From assembly GCA_017940955.1 (NCBI GenBank), contig JAGAXP010000300.1:1-42250 (forward strand): a stretch of 42,250 bases of DNA, read 5' to 3'. The DNA comes from Oribacterium sp. (GTDB taxonomy: Bacteria > Bacillota_A > Clostridia > Lachnospirales > Lachnospiraceae). Positions within the stretch are counted from its first letter, which is position 1, and the number at the start of each line of letters is the position of its first letter. The notes below the pieces were generated by a model. The model was not told the DNA's origin, did not search any database, and worked only from the letters and a program-made list of their open reading frames with translations. The position numbers were made by a program, and so were the translations under genes. Below are positions 25,276 to 34,582 of this stretch, in pieces.

Positions 25276-25343
25276 ATAAAAAACCGGCGGTATCCTTTCA
25301 GATAAGAATTATATTCATTCTTTCCAAAATGATTCCGTCGGTT
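25276..25343 (-). terminator. Intrinsic terminator of the 62-residue gene
   Basis: On the minus strand AACCGACGGAATC pairs imperfectly with GATACCGCCGGTT and is followed by TTTTTTAT. It lies about 100 bp beyond the stop at 25441, so the transcript has a long 3' UTR. Confidence 0.6.
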
Positions 25344-25440
25344 AAGCTTTAACCATTGTTTTTTAATTTTTCGCAGCTTTCCTGTTTTAAATCACTACTC
25401 CGGCTGTTCCGTGCGAAGCAGAGTACACAGAAAGGGAGAT

Positions 25441-25629
25441 TTATTGTGAAATAATTCCTTCGATAACATATCTGTCTGAACCAACTGTCACATTGTTTCC
25501 GATCATTTTGCCATAAAATGGATTGTTGAAGCCTTTTACAAGAAATTTCATCTTATCTCCTGTTTCACAATCCGTTACATAAACAAGATTATTGTTCTTT
25601 ACCATTTCTTCTGTTGACTGTGCGCTCAT
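25441..25629 (-). CDS. Small protein of unknown function
   Basis: The 62-residue protein has no signal peptide or membrane segment and reads like a small beta fold (VYVTDCETGDKMKFLVKGF, 17-35). I do not recognise the family. An AGAGG lies 8 bp before the ATG, and an intrinsic terminator follows about 100 bp downstream, which supports a real gene. It is divergent from the NRPS-like gene. Confidence 0.55.
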   Translation of the reverse strand: MSAQSTEEMVKNNNLVYVTDCETGDKMKFLVKGFNNPFYGKMIGNNVTVGSDRYVIEGIISQ

Positions 25630-25935
25630 TATTATAAACCTCTCTGAATTTTTAATCCTGCGGGAATAAAAAATATTGTCATGGTTTTTATCTGAACCTA
25701 ATGTCCCGCCATTAATCCTGTAGGTCTGCCTTCTGCAAACCGTTCGACATATTATAATCTATTTTCCGCATTTTAAAAGGGCTCCAGATCAATTTCATTA
25801 AATTTTAATCAAATTTGGTTGAGTGTATACAATGTTTTAATTTCAATTTTTAATATTTTGTGTAGAATGTTCCAATTTTTCAAGTATTAATCTAAAATGT
25901 TAGTAGGTTTTTCCTAGTTCAATAGTTAAATTTTT
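25630..25935. other. AT-rich divergent intergenic region
   Basis: This stretch separates the 62-residue gene from the promoter of the NRPS-like gene. It is AT-rich with several TAT-like words, but I cannot choose a promoter for the minus-strand gene and see no RNA gene. Confidence 0.4.
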
Positions 25936-25944
25936 TGATATAAT
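25936..25944 (+). promoter_or_regulatory. Extended -10 promoter of the NRPS-like gene
   Basis: TGATATAAT forms an extended -10, with GTTCAA 16 bp upstream of TATAAT as a possible -35. Transcription would start near 25951, giving a leader of about 138 nt. Shortly before the AAAAGGAGAG ribosome binding site the leader holds a GATCAA/TTGATC hairpin at 26057-26072. Confidence 0.5.
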
Positions 25945-25954
25945 TTTACTCGTG

Positions 25955-25997
25955 GTTAATGAACACATTTTGAACATTATGTTCATTAACTTGAACA
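25955..25997 (+). promoter_or_regulatory. Cluster of four TGAACA half-sites at the transcription start of the NRPS-like gene
   Basis: TGAACA occurs at 25960, 25971 and 25992 and inverted (TGTTCA) at 25980. Successive steps are 11, 9 and 12 bp, close to one helical turn. Perfect 11-bp arms GTTAATGAACA (25955-25965) and TGTTCATTAAC (25980-25990) also enclose the inner palindrome at 25971-25985. The position just downstream of the predicted start suits a repressor or an mRNA switch. Confidence 0.55.
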
Positions 25998-26088
25998 GAA
26001 ATTAAGGCAAAACTTAAATTCATATTGGGTACTGATTCTTTTTAACAATTTTACCTGATCAAATAATTGATCTGAAAAGGAGAGTAAA

Positions 26089-29000
26089 ATGGATTACAGT
26101 TATGACCAGATCGTCATCGATAACGCAGGTTACCCTGAAGTACGTTTCGAAGAAACTCACAGTTTGTACCAGCTTCTCGAAAACGCAGCAAGGGCTTTTA
26201 ATGACAAGATGTTCCTTACCTGGGCACACGAGGATACTGTATATGAAAGAAGTTATGCAGATCTTCTTGATGCCGCAAAAAGAGTAGGTGAATGGGCTTC
26301 CCGGGAGACGGAATCCCTTGGTCACGACATGCATGCAGGCTTCTACGGACGTCTCGGCTTCAATTATCTTGCCGCACTTTTCGGTGTTAACGGTGCAGGC
26401 GGAGTTGTTACCCCACTTGATGTTCAGCTTTCTGCTCAGGATCTTCTGAGAAATGTCAACAAGGCTGACATAGATGTGCTCTTTTATGATTTTGAAAACA
26501 TCTCACAGGTATCTTATCTTAAAGAGAACAATCCCAGTGTTAAGAAATTCATTTGTATCCAGAATATAAATAATCAGGACAGTGTATCTACAATTCGTAA
26601 GACTTATACCGGAACCGGTTTTACAGACAAGTCCAGAAGCGAGGACTGCGGTATCCTCCTCTTTACATCCGGAACAACAGGCGAGCCTAAGGGTGTAATG
26701 CTTTCCAACGCAAGCCTTATTGATAATGTATTCTGTAATGATCTTCTGGGTGACCAGTACCATGAGATCGCCCTTAATGTTCTTCCCATACACCATGTAT
26801 TCTGCCTGAACGGAGACGTATTCTGTCTTATGCGTTACGGTTCCTCTCTGGCAGTTTCAACCTCACTTCAAAAGCTTTTTAAAGACATCAAGCTTTTCCG
26901 TCCTACTTCCATAAGAATGGTTCCTATGATGCTGAAGCTTGTGAATAACCGTCTTCACCAGACAAAAAAGCAGCATCCTGACTGGTCCGTAGATTCTGTT
27001 CGCCAGGAGGTTCTCGGGGACAGACTTTATAAGCTTGTTGGAGGCGGCGGATTCCTGGCTCCAGAACTTATGGATTCTCTTGCCGGATTCAACATTCGTG
27101 TAGGACAGGGTTACGGCATGTCTGAGCATTCTCCCAAGATTGCCGTTCCCGTTTATGATCGTCCCGAAAAGCGCGGCAGTGTCGGTATCATAGTAAGAAA
27201 CTGCCAGACACGTCTCGTGGATGGTGAGCTTCAGGTTAAGGGTCCGTCAGTAATGATGGGATATTATAAGGATCCGGAGGCCACAAAGGAAGCTTTTACC
27301 GAAGACGGATGGCTGAGGACCGGAGACCTTGCACGTATAGATGAGGATAATTTCATTTACCTTACAGGTCGTAAAAAGAATCTCATTATCCTGTCAAACG
27401 GCGAGAACGTTTCTCCCGAGACCATTGAGAACCTCTTTGACGGAGACATGCTGGTAACTGATATCGTAGCTCTGGAAGAGAATGATCAGATCATCGCTGA
27501 GGTATATCCCAACTTTGAATATGCCGACAATAATGGCATAAAGGATATCAAGGCTGCCGTAAAGGAGCTTGTGACAACACATAATCAGGAGCTTCCAACA
27601 TTTGCAAGAATTTCCGATGTTGTTATCAGAAATAAACCTTTCGAGAAGACCTCTTCAAGAAAGATCATCAGAAGCAAGGTTCAGGCTGAGCGTAAGGACG
27701 TTGTAAATCAGAAGGATGTCATCGTTAAACCTGAGAACGAGAACCAGAAGAAGCTTATTGAGATCATTTCCGGACTTATCGACAACGATATGATCGGTAT
27801 AACTACTGACCTCTTTGCAGCCGGAATGGATTCCATGGCGTGTATCCAGCTTATCGAAGAGGTTGAGTCTCAGATGGGTAAGATCCTGAGCTACCAGGAT
27901 ATCCTTAACAACCATACTGTTAAGGAGCTGGATGGCTTCCTTGGAGTAACCAAGGGCATGGAAGTTCATCCTTATCAGGACAAGTATCCTCTTACCGGCA
28001 TGATGATGTATTTTGCATATGTCATCCCCGGAAATACAACAGGAAATCTTCCATTCACTTTTGAACTGGATCCAAACATTGACCTTGAAAGACTTAAGGC
28101 AGCTATTGTTGAAACAATCAACGCCCATCCGGGTGTAAAGGGAATGATACAGCCTGATCCCGAGACCCATTATCTTGCATTATATCGTCATGACGACTGG
28201 GAGCCTGATGTTCCTATCATCGATGTACCTGATGATAAGTGGCAGGAAACTGAGGACAGCCTTCTCCGGGCCTTCAAGTATGACGGTCAGGACAAGCTTT
28301 ATCATATAAGCCTTTACAGAACCGAAACCCGTAAGTTTATGCTCTTTGATGTGAGCCATATCATGGGTGACGGAATAAGTATGAACATACTTCTCGAGGA
28401 TGTGAACCGTGCTTATGCAGGAAAGCCTGTTGAAAAAGAGGTTTATACGGTTTATGACTACATCCTTGATGACTGCCAGATGATAAAGGACGGCGGTGTA
28501 CGTAAGGGTACTGATTATTACGGTAACCTTATGAAGGGCTACAAGCTGGAGCGTTCTCTTCTCAACAAGAAGGATAAAGAGGATCTGAACCACGCTGATA
28601 AGGGTGTTATCCGTAAGCGTTTTGACAAGACCTCAAAGAGAAAGATACAGAACTTCTGTAAGCTTAACGGTGTTTCGGAAAATGTTCTCTTCCTGACCTC
28701 TTTCAACTATACGGTTGGACTTTTCTCAGGAGAAGATGACGTAACTACCTGCAGTATCCACTCAGGACGTACCGATGGACGCTGGAGAAGACTTTGCGGA
28801 TGTCTCTTTAAGACCTATTATCTCCGCTCACAGCGCATACCTCACGAAACCTCCAACACTTTCCTGAAGCGTATGGGCAAGCAGATCATGGATTCCATGC
28901 AGAGCCCTATCGCACTTAGCCGTGAGGGTGAGATGTTCTTCCAGTATCAGGGTGACATCGTATACATTCCTGAGATCGGAGGACTTCCTGCAAAACCTGT

Positions 29001-29754
29001 ACACCTGCAGCTTGACTCTCTTCCATTCCATATGAATGTGCATGAGGACAACATTGGCTACCGTGTGGAGCTTCGTTTCTGGAAGAACAGATTTGACGAG
29101 GATCAGCTGAGACTTTTCCTTGAATGCTATGAGTCTGTACTTAATGCTTTCACCTCTGAGCCAAGTGCCCGTAAGGTTAAATACCACCTTCCGGATGAGG
29201 CTTATCCGCACTTATACTCTGTTACCGTCGGAGAGCTTAATGCTGAAGCCGGAAAGGAACTTATCAAGCTTCCAAGTTCCGACAAGGTTAAGGTTTACAT
29301 TCTTGACGACCACTACTCAAAGAAGCCTTTCGGCTCATGGGGTAAACTCTTCATCAAGGATGTTCCTCCTGTTGAAAGCAAGGAGGTCATCAATGATCCA
29401 TGGCGTGAAGGAAAGCTTTATGATACAGGCGTTATCGCCAGAATCATGATTGACGGACGCATAGATTTCCTTGAGAACAGCGGACGTGTTGTACTCACTG
29501 ATGGTTCAAAGGGCCGTAAGTACTATGATCTCGGCACTCTCGAGAATGCTCTTGAGGAGCTTCCTACAATTGAGAAATGTCACTCATTCCTTGAGTTTGA
29601 TCAGAATATTCGAGAGATGAGACTTGTTATGAATGTTGAAACAGATCAGGATTCCTTCATTAACCGTCTCAGAAGTTACGCTGGTACAACTGCCGGTGAC
29701 GATATGATTCCTGCGGTTGTAAACTTGACGAGTGCGTATAAACCGGGTAAATGA
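26089..29754 (+). CDS. Nonribosomal peptide synthetase-like protein: adenylation - carrier - condensation - partial adenylation
   Basis: The 1221-residue enzyme starts with an adenylation domain (about 20-535): TSGTTGEPKG (193-202), GYGMSE (341-346), TGD (411-413), GRKKNLI (427-433) and candidate catalytic K525. A carrier domain (about 550-620) has GMDSM with S582 for phosphopantetheine. A condensation-type domain (about 630-1040) has SHIMGDG (756-762), keeping the catalytic H757 but with Ser for the first His of HHxxxDG. The last 180 residues resemble the small C-terminal part of an adenylation domain (TGVIARIMIDGRIDFL, about 1117-1132) without its ATP-binding core. It is monocistronic, with no thioesterase, transporter or PPTase nearby. 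The acyl or amino-acid substrate is unknown. Confidence 0.85.
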   Translation: MDYSYDQIVIDNAGYPEVRFEETHSLYQLLENAARAFNDKMFLTWAHEDTVYERSYADLLDAAKRVGEWASRETESLGHDMHAGFYGRLGFNYLAALFGVNGAGGVVTPLDVQLSAQDLLRNVNKADIDVLFYDFENISQVSYLKENNPSVKKFICIQNINNQDSVSTIRKTYTGTGFTDKSRSEDCGILLFTSGTTGEPKGVMLSNASLIDNVFCNDLLGDQYHEIALNVLPIHHVFCLNGDVFCLMRYGSSLAVSTSLQKLFKDIKLFRPTSIRMVPMMLKLVNNRLHQTKKQHPDWSVDSVRQEVLGDRLYKLVGGGGFLAPELMDSLAGFNIRVGQGYGMSEHSPKIAVPVYDRPEKRGSVGIIVRNCQTRLVDGELQVKGPSVMMGYYKDPEATKEAFTEDGWLRTGDLARIDEDNFIYLTGRKKNLIILSNGENVSPETIENLFDGDMLVTDIVALEENDQIIAEVYPNFEYADNNGIKDIKAAVKELVTTHNQELPTFARISDVVIRNKPFEKTSSRKIIRSKVQAERKDVVNQKDVIVKPENENQKKLIEIISGLIDNDMIGITTDLFAAGMDSMACIQLIEEVESQMGKILSYQDILNNHTVKELDGFLGVTKGMEVHPYQDKYPLTGMMMYFAYVIPGNTTGNLPFTFELDPNIDLERLKAAIVETINAHPGVKGMIQPDPETHYLALYRHDDWEPDVPIIDVPDDKWQETEDSLLRAFKYDGQDKLYHISLYRTETRKFMLFDVSHIMGDGISMNILLEDVNRAYAGKPVEKEVYTVYDYILDDCQMIKDGGVRKGTDYYGNLMKGYKLERSLLNKKDKEDLNHADKGVIRKRFDKTSKRKIQNFCKLNGVSENVLFLTSFNYTVGLFSGEDDVTTCSIHSGRTDGRWRRLCGCLFKTYYLRSQRIPHETSNTFLKRMGKQIMDSMQSPIALSREGEMFFQYQGDIVYIPEIGGLPAKPVHLQLDSLPFHMNVHEDNIGYRVELRFWKNRFDEDQLRLFLECYESVLNAFTSEPSARKVKYHLPDEAYPHLYSVTVGELNAEAGKELIKLPSSDKVKVYILDDHYSKKPFGSWGKLFIKDVPPVESKEVINDPWREGKLYDTGVIARIMIDGRIDFLENSGRVVLTDGSKGRKYYDLGTLENALEELPTIEKCHSFLEFDQNIREMRLVMNVETDQDSFINRLRSYAGTTAGDDMIPAVVNLTSAYKPGK

Positions 29755-29767
29755 TCAATACAGAGCC

Positions 29768-29813
29768 GGAGGGTAGCCATTTAAAACCGTATCGCTTTAA
29801 ATGGCTACCCTCC
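29768..29813. terminator. Hairpin behind the NRPS-like gene (GAGCCGGAGGG family)
   Basis: Perfect 18-bp arms (29768-29785 and 29796-29813, GGAGGGTAGCCATTTAAA) enclose a 10-bp loop ACCGTATCGC. It starts 14 bp after the stop and separates convergent genes. The arm follows the pattern CCATTYRAAANCG seen before the core junctions of the nested hairpins. Confidence 0.8.
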
Positions 29814-29869
29814 AACTCCTGATTTAATCACGTCATGGCTAAATTGTTATTATCTCATGGTGTATGAAA

Positions 29870-30346
29870 CTAATCATATCCTATCGTTTTTGCGAATTTT
29901 TCTATGGCATCCTTTTTCTCTTTCACCGAGGAGCCGAAGAAGAGGGTGTTTTCAACCCGGCAGACATGGTAATACAGATCATCTACTTCAGCCTTGTAGA
30001 GGGAATAGTTTATCCCTGATATATCTGTTTGTATCTTATCTTCTGCTTCTGTATCTCCTATCTGGATATGAAGGGAGTCAAATTGTATTTCCGCATCTTC
30101 TTTCGTCTTGAAAACGTAAAACTCATAGGATTCTGAACGATCATCAGTAACGCCGTAAAGAGACTTGGTTATCCCTACTGTTTGACTGTAGGTTTCGGTA
30201 TCATCATTGACCTGAAGTCCCAGCTCTTCCACCGCCGAAGTGAAATCCTGTTCCGAGACAGCCTTTTTTTCAGGTTTTATTCCGCAGGCGGCATTTGTGA
30301 GCATCACTGCTGCAATCAAAAATATAAGAAACTTTTTCAAACTCAT
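29870..30346 (-). CDS. Putative lipoprotein of unknown function
   Basis: The 158-residue protein has a lipoprotein-like signal (basic MSLKK, hydrophobic 6-20, NAAC with C21). The residue at -3 is not the usual Leu, so lipidation is probable but not certain. The mature part is acidic, with alternating beta and helix segments (YEFYVFKTKEDAEIQF, about 74-89) and a C-terminal FAKTIGYD. I recognise no domain with confidence. AGAGG precedes the ATG. It is a single gene between the NRPS-like gene (convergent) and the FIST-GGDEF gene. Confidence 0.75.
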   Translation of the reverse strand: MSLKKFLIFLIAAVMLTNAACGIKPEKKAVSEQDFTSAVEELGLQVNDDTETYSQTVGITKSLYGVTDDRSESYEFYVFKTKEDAEIQFDSLHIQIGDTEAEDKIQTDISGINYSLYKAEVDDLYYHVCRVENTLFFGSSVKEKKDAIEKFAKTIGYD

Positions 30347-30508
30347 TGTCTGCCTCTTTCCATAGAATATTCACATATATTCATTTACTAATTAATATGT
30401 CACGGCTGAATTGTTACTGTGAAGCACTAAATAGTATGTATATGTCTCATCCTTAAACACTTTTTTCAATCCGTAATATATGACACACAGAAGAAATTAT
30501 AACCGGCA

Positions 30509-32503
30509 CTAAGTAAAAGCCTCCACAGTGTTTTTACCCCTGCCTTTAGCCTCATATAATCTCATATCGGCAACTCTGTAAAGACTCCAGAGATTTTGTA
30601 TGTCGTCCCTTACAGAATCAGCCATGCCTATGCTTAAGGTAAGTCCTGCTTTCATACCATCATGCTCCACCCGGTATTTTGAAATATACTCCCTAAGCTT
30701 ATCCATACGGTCAACAAAGGTCTCATAGGATAGAACCGATGGGTTAAGTACCATAAACTCGTCCCCACCCATCCTGATGATATGGATATTGGTATCCGTA
30801 ATAAAGAATCGTTTTATCTCCTGAGCCAGATTTTTAAGAACCTCATCTCCAAAATCATGACCATAATCAGTATTGAAGTGTTTGAAATCATCAATATCAA
30901 AAAACGCCATAGACATGCCGTTCTTGCTTTCTGCTTCCGAAAAAATATTGTTTCCGAGATTATTGTAAAAGGTTCTGTTTCTTAATCCTGTCAGTCCATC
31001 CGTATATACCACATCATTTATCAGGTATTGGGTCTGATCCAGCATATTGCCGATATCCTCTATATAAAGGTTTATGGTTGCAAGCGTTTCTGCCATACCC
31101 TCACCTTCATCGATGAGTCTTTTGACCATCTCATAGATTTTTTCAGGATCGTTACCGGCTGCCAGAGTTTTTCTCATATCATAGCGTCCTGAAACGATCT
31201 TACTCAGCATGGAGGTTTCTTCCTGAACTATATTATCCTTTTTGTTCCTGATGTAATTGATCATATGATCCAAAGGATATATTCTCTCACTTAGAGATTT
31301 TTCATTTCCTGTATCTTCATCACTGATATATGAAAAGGATGAAAAAAGTGAGCCTGATGATTTAGAAGCAGCGTCTTTCTCTTTCTTTTTCCAATTTTTA
31401 TCATGAACGAAAACAGCACTGATCATTGTCTGGTTACAATGCTGGAGATCATACTGTTCACCGGCTCCCATTACACCCAGGCTATTCGCCCCTGCTCTGT
31501 TCAGGAGATCGGCATACCAGTCCACCTTGTCTTCATTTTCAAACAGCATATATCTGTAAATACAATCTATGGAGAATATTGTTGATTCATAGGGTACTTC
31601 TTTCTTTAAATTTTCAAAATGATCATTGATCATTTTCTTATAATCACCAAGGTCTGATATAAAAAGCATATCATTCTGATTTATCTGTTTAAAAAGCTTA
31701 AGTCCCCCGTCTTTTATACATTGTCTTACTGAAACAGGAAAGGTTTTCTCCCCTACAGTTTTACAGAGAGGATGATAGGGAAATGCCGATTCAATTTCCT
31801 CTATGGGCAGTCCCAGATCCTCACAATATACCTCTGCGGCAGGACGTCCGTTAAGCTCCAGAAGAGTCTGTGTCTCTTTATCTACCTTCGTAGCTATATA
31901 AATCTGACCATCTTCATGAGGGGTATAAATATTCTGTGAGTAAGTGATGATCCTTCCGAGATTATTTTTTATCATCACATATATACAAGCATCATCAAAA
32001 TATAAGCCATTATAAAAAACATAGCTCTGGTCTGCCAGCTCCTGACCGACAGCAGTGAGACCAAAAGCCAGGATACCATGATCCTTTATCATGGAACTCA
32101 GGGAGGTGAGCAAATGATCTTCATTGCCGGTACAAAATTCAAAACAAACTGTGTCATCTTCGCCGGGATCCAGCTCTTCTATCTGCTTCTGGATGGAAAG
32201 CACGTTTTTTATGGGATTTGTACTGAGTCCGTTGATGATACCGAATTGAAAATCATAATCAGGGGAATTCTTATCAAATATGACCAGCACTGTTCCTTCC
32301 GAATCGACTGTGCCATGGCGGAACATGAAGGAATGAAAGCCAATGACATCAATTCCGGGGAAATTGGCATATATCTTTTCAGAGGCTTTATGTAATTCTT
32401 CTGCGGTAATAAACATTATCAGGTTGGAAGCTCCATACCTGCCCTTACTTTCTGCCAATATATCATCAAGCTTTTTTTCAGCTGTTGTCTCTAAATATTC
32501 CAT
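30509..32503 (-). CDS. FIST-domain diguanylate cyclase
   Basis: The 664-residue cytoplasmic protein has N- and C-terminal FIST sensory regions (about 1-370, with YHPLCK near 245). A charged, serine-rich linker and helices (about 370-500) follow, then a GGDEF domain (about 500-664). MGGDEF (579-583), FDIDDFKHFN and YGHDFGDE are intact, so c-di-GMP synthesis is expected. I see no RxxD inhibitory site five residues before GGDEF. FIST domains bind small ligands, probably amino acids. I chose ATG 32503 with AGGAG 9 bp upstream; the longer frame begins with TTG 11 codons earlier. Confidence 0.88.
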   Translation of the reverse strand: MEYLETTAEKKLDDILAESKGRYGASNLIMFITAEELHKASEKIYANFPGIDVIGFHSFMFRHGTVDSEGTVLVIFDKNSPDYDFQFGIINGLSTNPIKNVLSIQKQIEELDPGEDDTVCFEFCTGNEDHLLTSLSSMIKDHGILAFGLTAVGQELADQSYVFYNGLYFDDACIYVMIKNNLGRIITYSQNIYTPHEDGQIYIATKVDKETQTLLELNGRPAAEVYCEDLGLPIEEIESAFPYHPLCKTVGEKTFPVSVRQCIKDGGLKLFKQINQNDMLFISDLGDYKKMINDHFENLKKEVPYESTIFSIDCIYRYMLFENEDKVDWYADLLNRAGANSLGVMGAGEQYDLQHCNQTMISAVFVHDKNWKKKEKDAASKSSGSLFSSFSYISDEDTGNEKSLSERIYPLDHMINYIRNKKDNIVQEETSMLSKIVSGRYDMRKTLAAGNDPEKIYEMVKRLIDEGEGMAETLATINLYIEDIGNMLDQTQYLINDVVYTDGLTGLRNRTFYNNLGNNIFSEAESKNGMSMAFFDIDDFKHFNTDYGHDFGDEVLKNLAQEIKRFFITDTNIHIIRMGGDEFMVLNPSVLSYETFVDRMDKLREYISKYRVEHDGMKAGLTLSIGMADSVRDDIQNLWSLYRVADMRLYEAKGRGKNTVEAFT

Positions 32504-32643
32504 AACCGGATACTCCTGACAAAAATATACAAACAATATACATAGTTATATTTCGACATCTACGATTAAATTATTAGTGATAAAGCATGATCAATGTACA
32601 ACTTTGGTCACTATTACAGTTCAGCCGGTGCATGAAAACACCG

Positions 32644-32683
32644 GAGCCGGAGGGCATCTGTTTAAAACAGGGTTGCTTCGGCT
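32644..32683. repeat. Degenerate member of the GAGCCGGAGGG hairpin family
   Basis: GAGCCGGAGGGCAT is followed by CTGTTT/AAACAG and a closing CGGCTC. It lies 34 bp beyond the hemZ stop. The outer stem is only 6 bp, so this looks like a decayed copy. Confidence 0.55.
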
Positions 32684-32716
32684 CTTGCTTACTAATACTC
32701 CAGCCGGACCGTTTCT

Positions 32717-34552
32717 CTACATCAGAGAGAAAAGTTCACCTTTTCTCCGGATAAATTTATCTACATCTTCTATGTAGGTTTTTATATCCTTGCCATTGTC
32801 GCAGCGTTCAACGCGTTTATGCTCAGGGTCGCCGTCTTTTGATGGAAGGACGAATTTACTGGAACAACCGGCTCCGCAGCCGATGACGGTGTGTTTTTCT
32901 TCCATCATCAGTATGTTGTAGAGGCATTCTTTTCCATCTCTTGAGTACCCCACGTTTTCCAGGTTTCCGGCCATATTTTTCTGTCGGTACAGATAGTAAG
33001 GTTTCAGGTTAAGGACTTCAGCTGTATAGGAAGCTGCCATCATCATACGGGTGATCTCGGGATATCTGAATCCGGTTTTTGCGCCCTCAGAAGCCGAACC
33101 ACCCGATAAGCTATTGCTATTAACTGAAGGGATCTCTTCCGATTCCTCCTGAAGTCTTGTTTCCGCCAGTATCTCATTTTCATCTCCGGCCCGATAAACG
33201 CCTGACCAGAAATCTCTTTCAAGAGTGAGTCTTGCGGCACGTTTTATGGCAAGGCTGTGAACTGTGAGGCTGTCAGGTTTGTATTTGGCGATTTCACACA
33301 AAGTATGTGTCACCTCAGGGAGCTTCTCTCCGGGAAGCCCCAGTATGATGTCCATGTTAATGTTTTCGAATCCAACTTCTCTCGCAAGCTCATACTTTTC
33401 TATCACTGATGAAGCACTGTGTTTTCTTCCTATGAGATCGAGAGTTTTCTGATTGAAGGTCTGGGGATTGACGGAAATCCTGTCTGCTCCGGCAGTTTTG
33501 AGTATCTGAAGCTTTTCTTTTGTTATGGAATCAGGTCTGCCTGCCTCCACGGTAAACTCCACGATACCGGACATACCTGTAACTGTATTTTTCCAATCAT
33601 GTTCCTGAGAGCTTATGTTGGTCAAAATCGAAACATTGGCAGAACCGCACTCCTCATGAACCATATCCATGAGTACCTTGAGCCACTTTTCATCAAGTGC
33701 AGTGGGGGTTCCTCCTCCGATATATATGGTCTGGAGGGGTCGCCTGTATTTTCCACACATTTCAGAAACCGTATACCTGATCTCTTTACGGAGATTTTCC
33801 ATATACTCCGGGAGTCTCTTTTCCCAGGCGGATATTGTGTTACTTAAAAACGAGCAGTAAAGACATCTTGTGGGGCAAAAAGGGATACCGATGTAGAGGC
33901 TCCAGCCTTCTTTGTAGGTTCTTCCGGTTGAATCATAAATTCGGTTAAGGATTCTGTGTTCTCTTAATGCTATGTCTGTCATCAGGTCAAGCTTTTCACC
34001 TTCGATGCAATATTCTTTTGTCAGTTCGGCTTTAATGTCTCTGATTTTAGATTCTGTCAGCTCAATTCCGGAATCATTTCCATTATGTTCTTTATGTTTT
34101 TCTATGGCGGCTTCCACCATAGGACTCACCAATGAAACCGGTCGTATGCCTGTCAGGTCTCCCCATGGAAGAGTTTTACCTGTCATGCCCACCAGCGTAT
34201 CGTAAAGTTCAGCTTTGATTACCGATTTATCGTCTTTTCTTACTCCTGTGAGAGGCATATCTGAAGCTGACACTTCAAAGGAAAATCTTATCTTTTCATC
34301 ATGTACACCTTCTGGTGTTATCTCTGCGGCCTCTTTTGCCCTGTTTTTTGTGGATTTCCTGTTTACTTCAGCATTCTCCCCTGTGGCCTTGGCCTGCTTA
34401 AGAGCATTCTTCTCCTCCCTGGTGGTGTTTGTAAAATGAACACCCTCTTCGCTTCTTATCTCGAAATCCTCCCCCGGATAAAACTCCTGTATAAGCTCCC
34501 TTATGTCCTGTTCAAAACTTTCTGCCGCTTTATCTAATGTTAATCTGATCAA
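32717..34552 (-). CDS. hemZ: Coproporphyrinogen dehydrogenase HemZ (radical SAM)
   Basis: The 611-residue protein is an oxygen-independent coproporphyrinogen III oxidase-type radical SAM enzyme. FCPTRCLYCSF gives the 4Fe-4S cysteines C226, C230 and C233; IYIGGGTPT and PWGDLTGIRP are HemZ hallmarks. The N-terminal domain carries an unusual Lys/Glu/Ala-rich insert (about 45-90), and a Ser/Gly-rich insert occurs near residue 475. No ATG is well placed: AGGAGG lies 9 bp before TTG 34552. The first ATG, at 34606, lies inside a hairpin and is unlikely. It is the third gene of the clostridial relA - MBL hydrolase - hemZ cluster. Confidence 0.9.
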   Translation of the reverse strand: MIRLTLDKAAESFEQDIRELIQEFYPGEDFEIRSEEGVHFTNTTREEKNALKQAKATGENAEVNRKSTKNRAKEAAEITPEGVHDEKIRFSFEVSASDMPLTGVRKDDKSVIKAELYDTLVGMTGKTLPWGDLTGIRPVSLVSPMVEAAIEKHKEHNGNDSGIELTESKIRDIKAELTKEYCIEGEKLDLMTDIALREHRILNRIYDSTGRTYKEGWSLYIGIPFCPTRCLYCSFLSNTISAWEKRLPEYMENLRKEIRYTVSEMCGKYRRPLQTIYIGGGTPTALDEKWLKVLMDMVHEECGSANVSILTNISSQEHDWKNTVTGMSGIVEFTVEAGRPDSITKEKLQILKTAGADRISVNPQTFNQKTLDLIGRKHSASSVIEKYELAREVGFENINMDIILGLPGEKLPEVTHTLCEIAKYKPDSLTVHSLAIKRAARLTLERDFWSGVYRAGDENEILAETRLQEESEEIPSVNSNSLSGGSASEGAKTGFRYPEITRMMMAASYTAEVLNLKPYYLYRQKNMAGNLENVGYSRDGKECLYNILMMEEKHTVIGCGAGCSSKFVLPSKDGDPEHKRVERCDNGKDIKTYIEDVDKFIRRKGELFSLM

Positions 34553-34582
34553 AACCAAGATCCTCCTATCTAAAAAAGAACT

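Noticed and set aside
25971..25985. LexA (SOS) box at GAACATTATGTTC
   Set aside because: The spacing between GAAC and GTTC is 5 bp, not the 4 bp of the Gram-positive LexA box, and the site sits in a larger TGAACA cluster.
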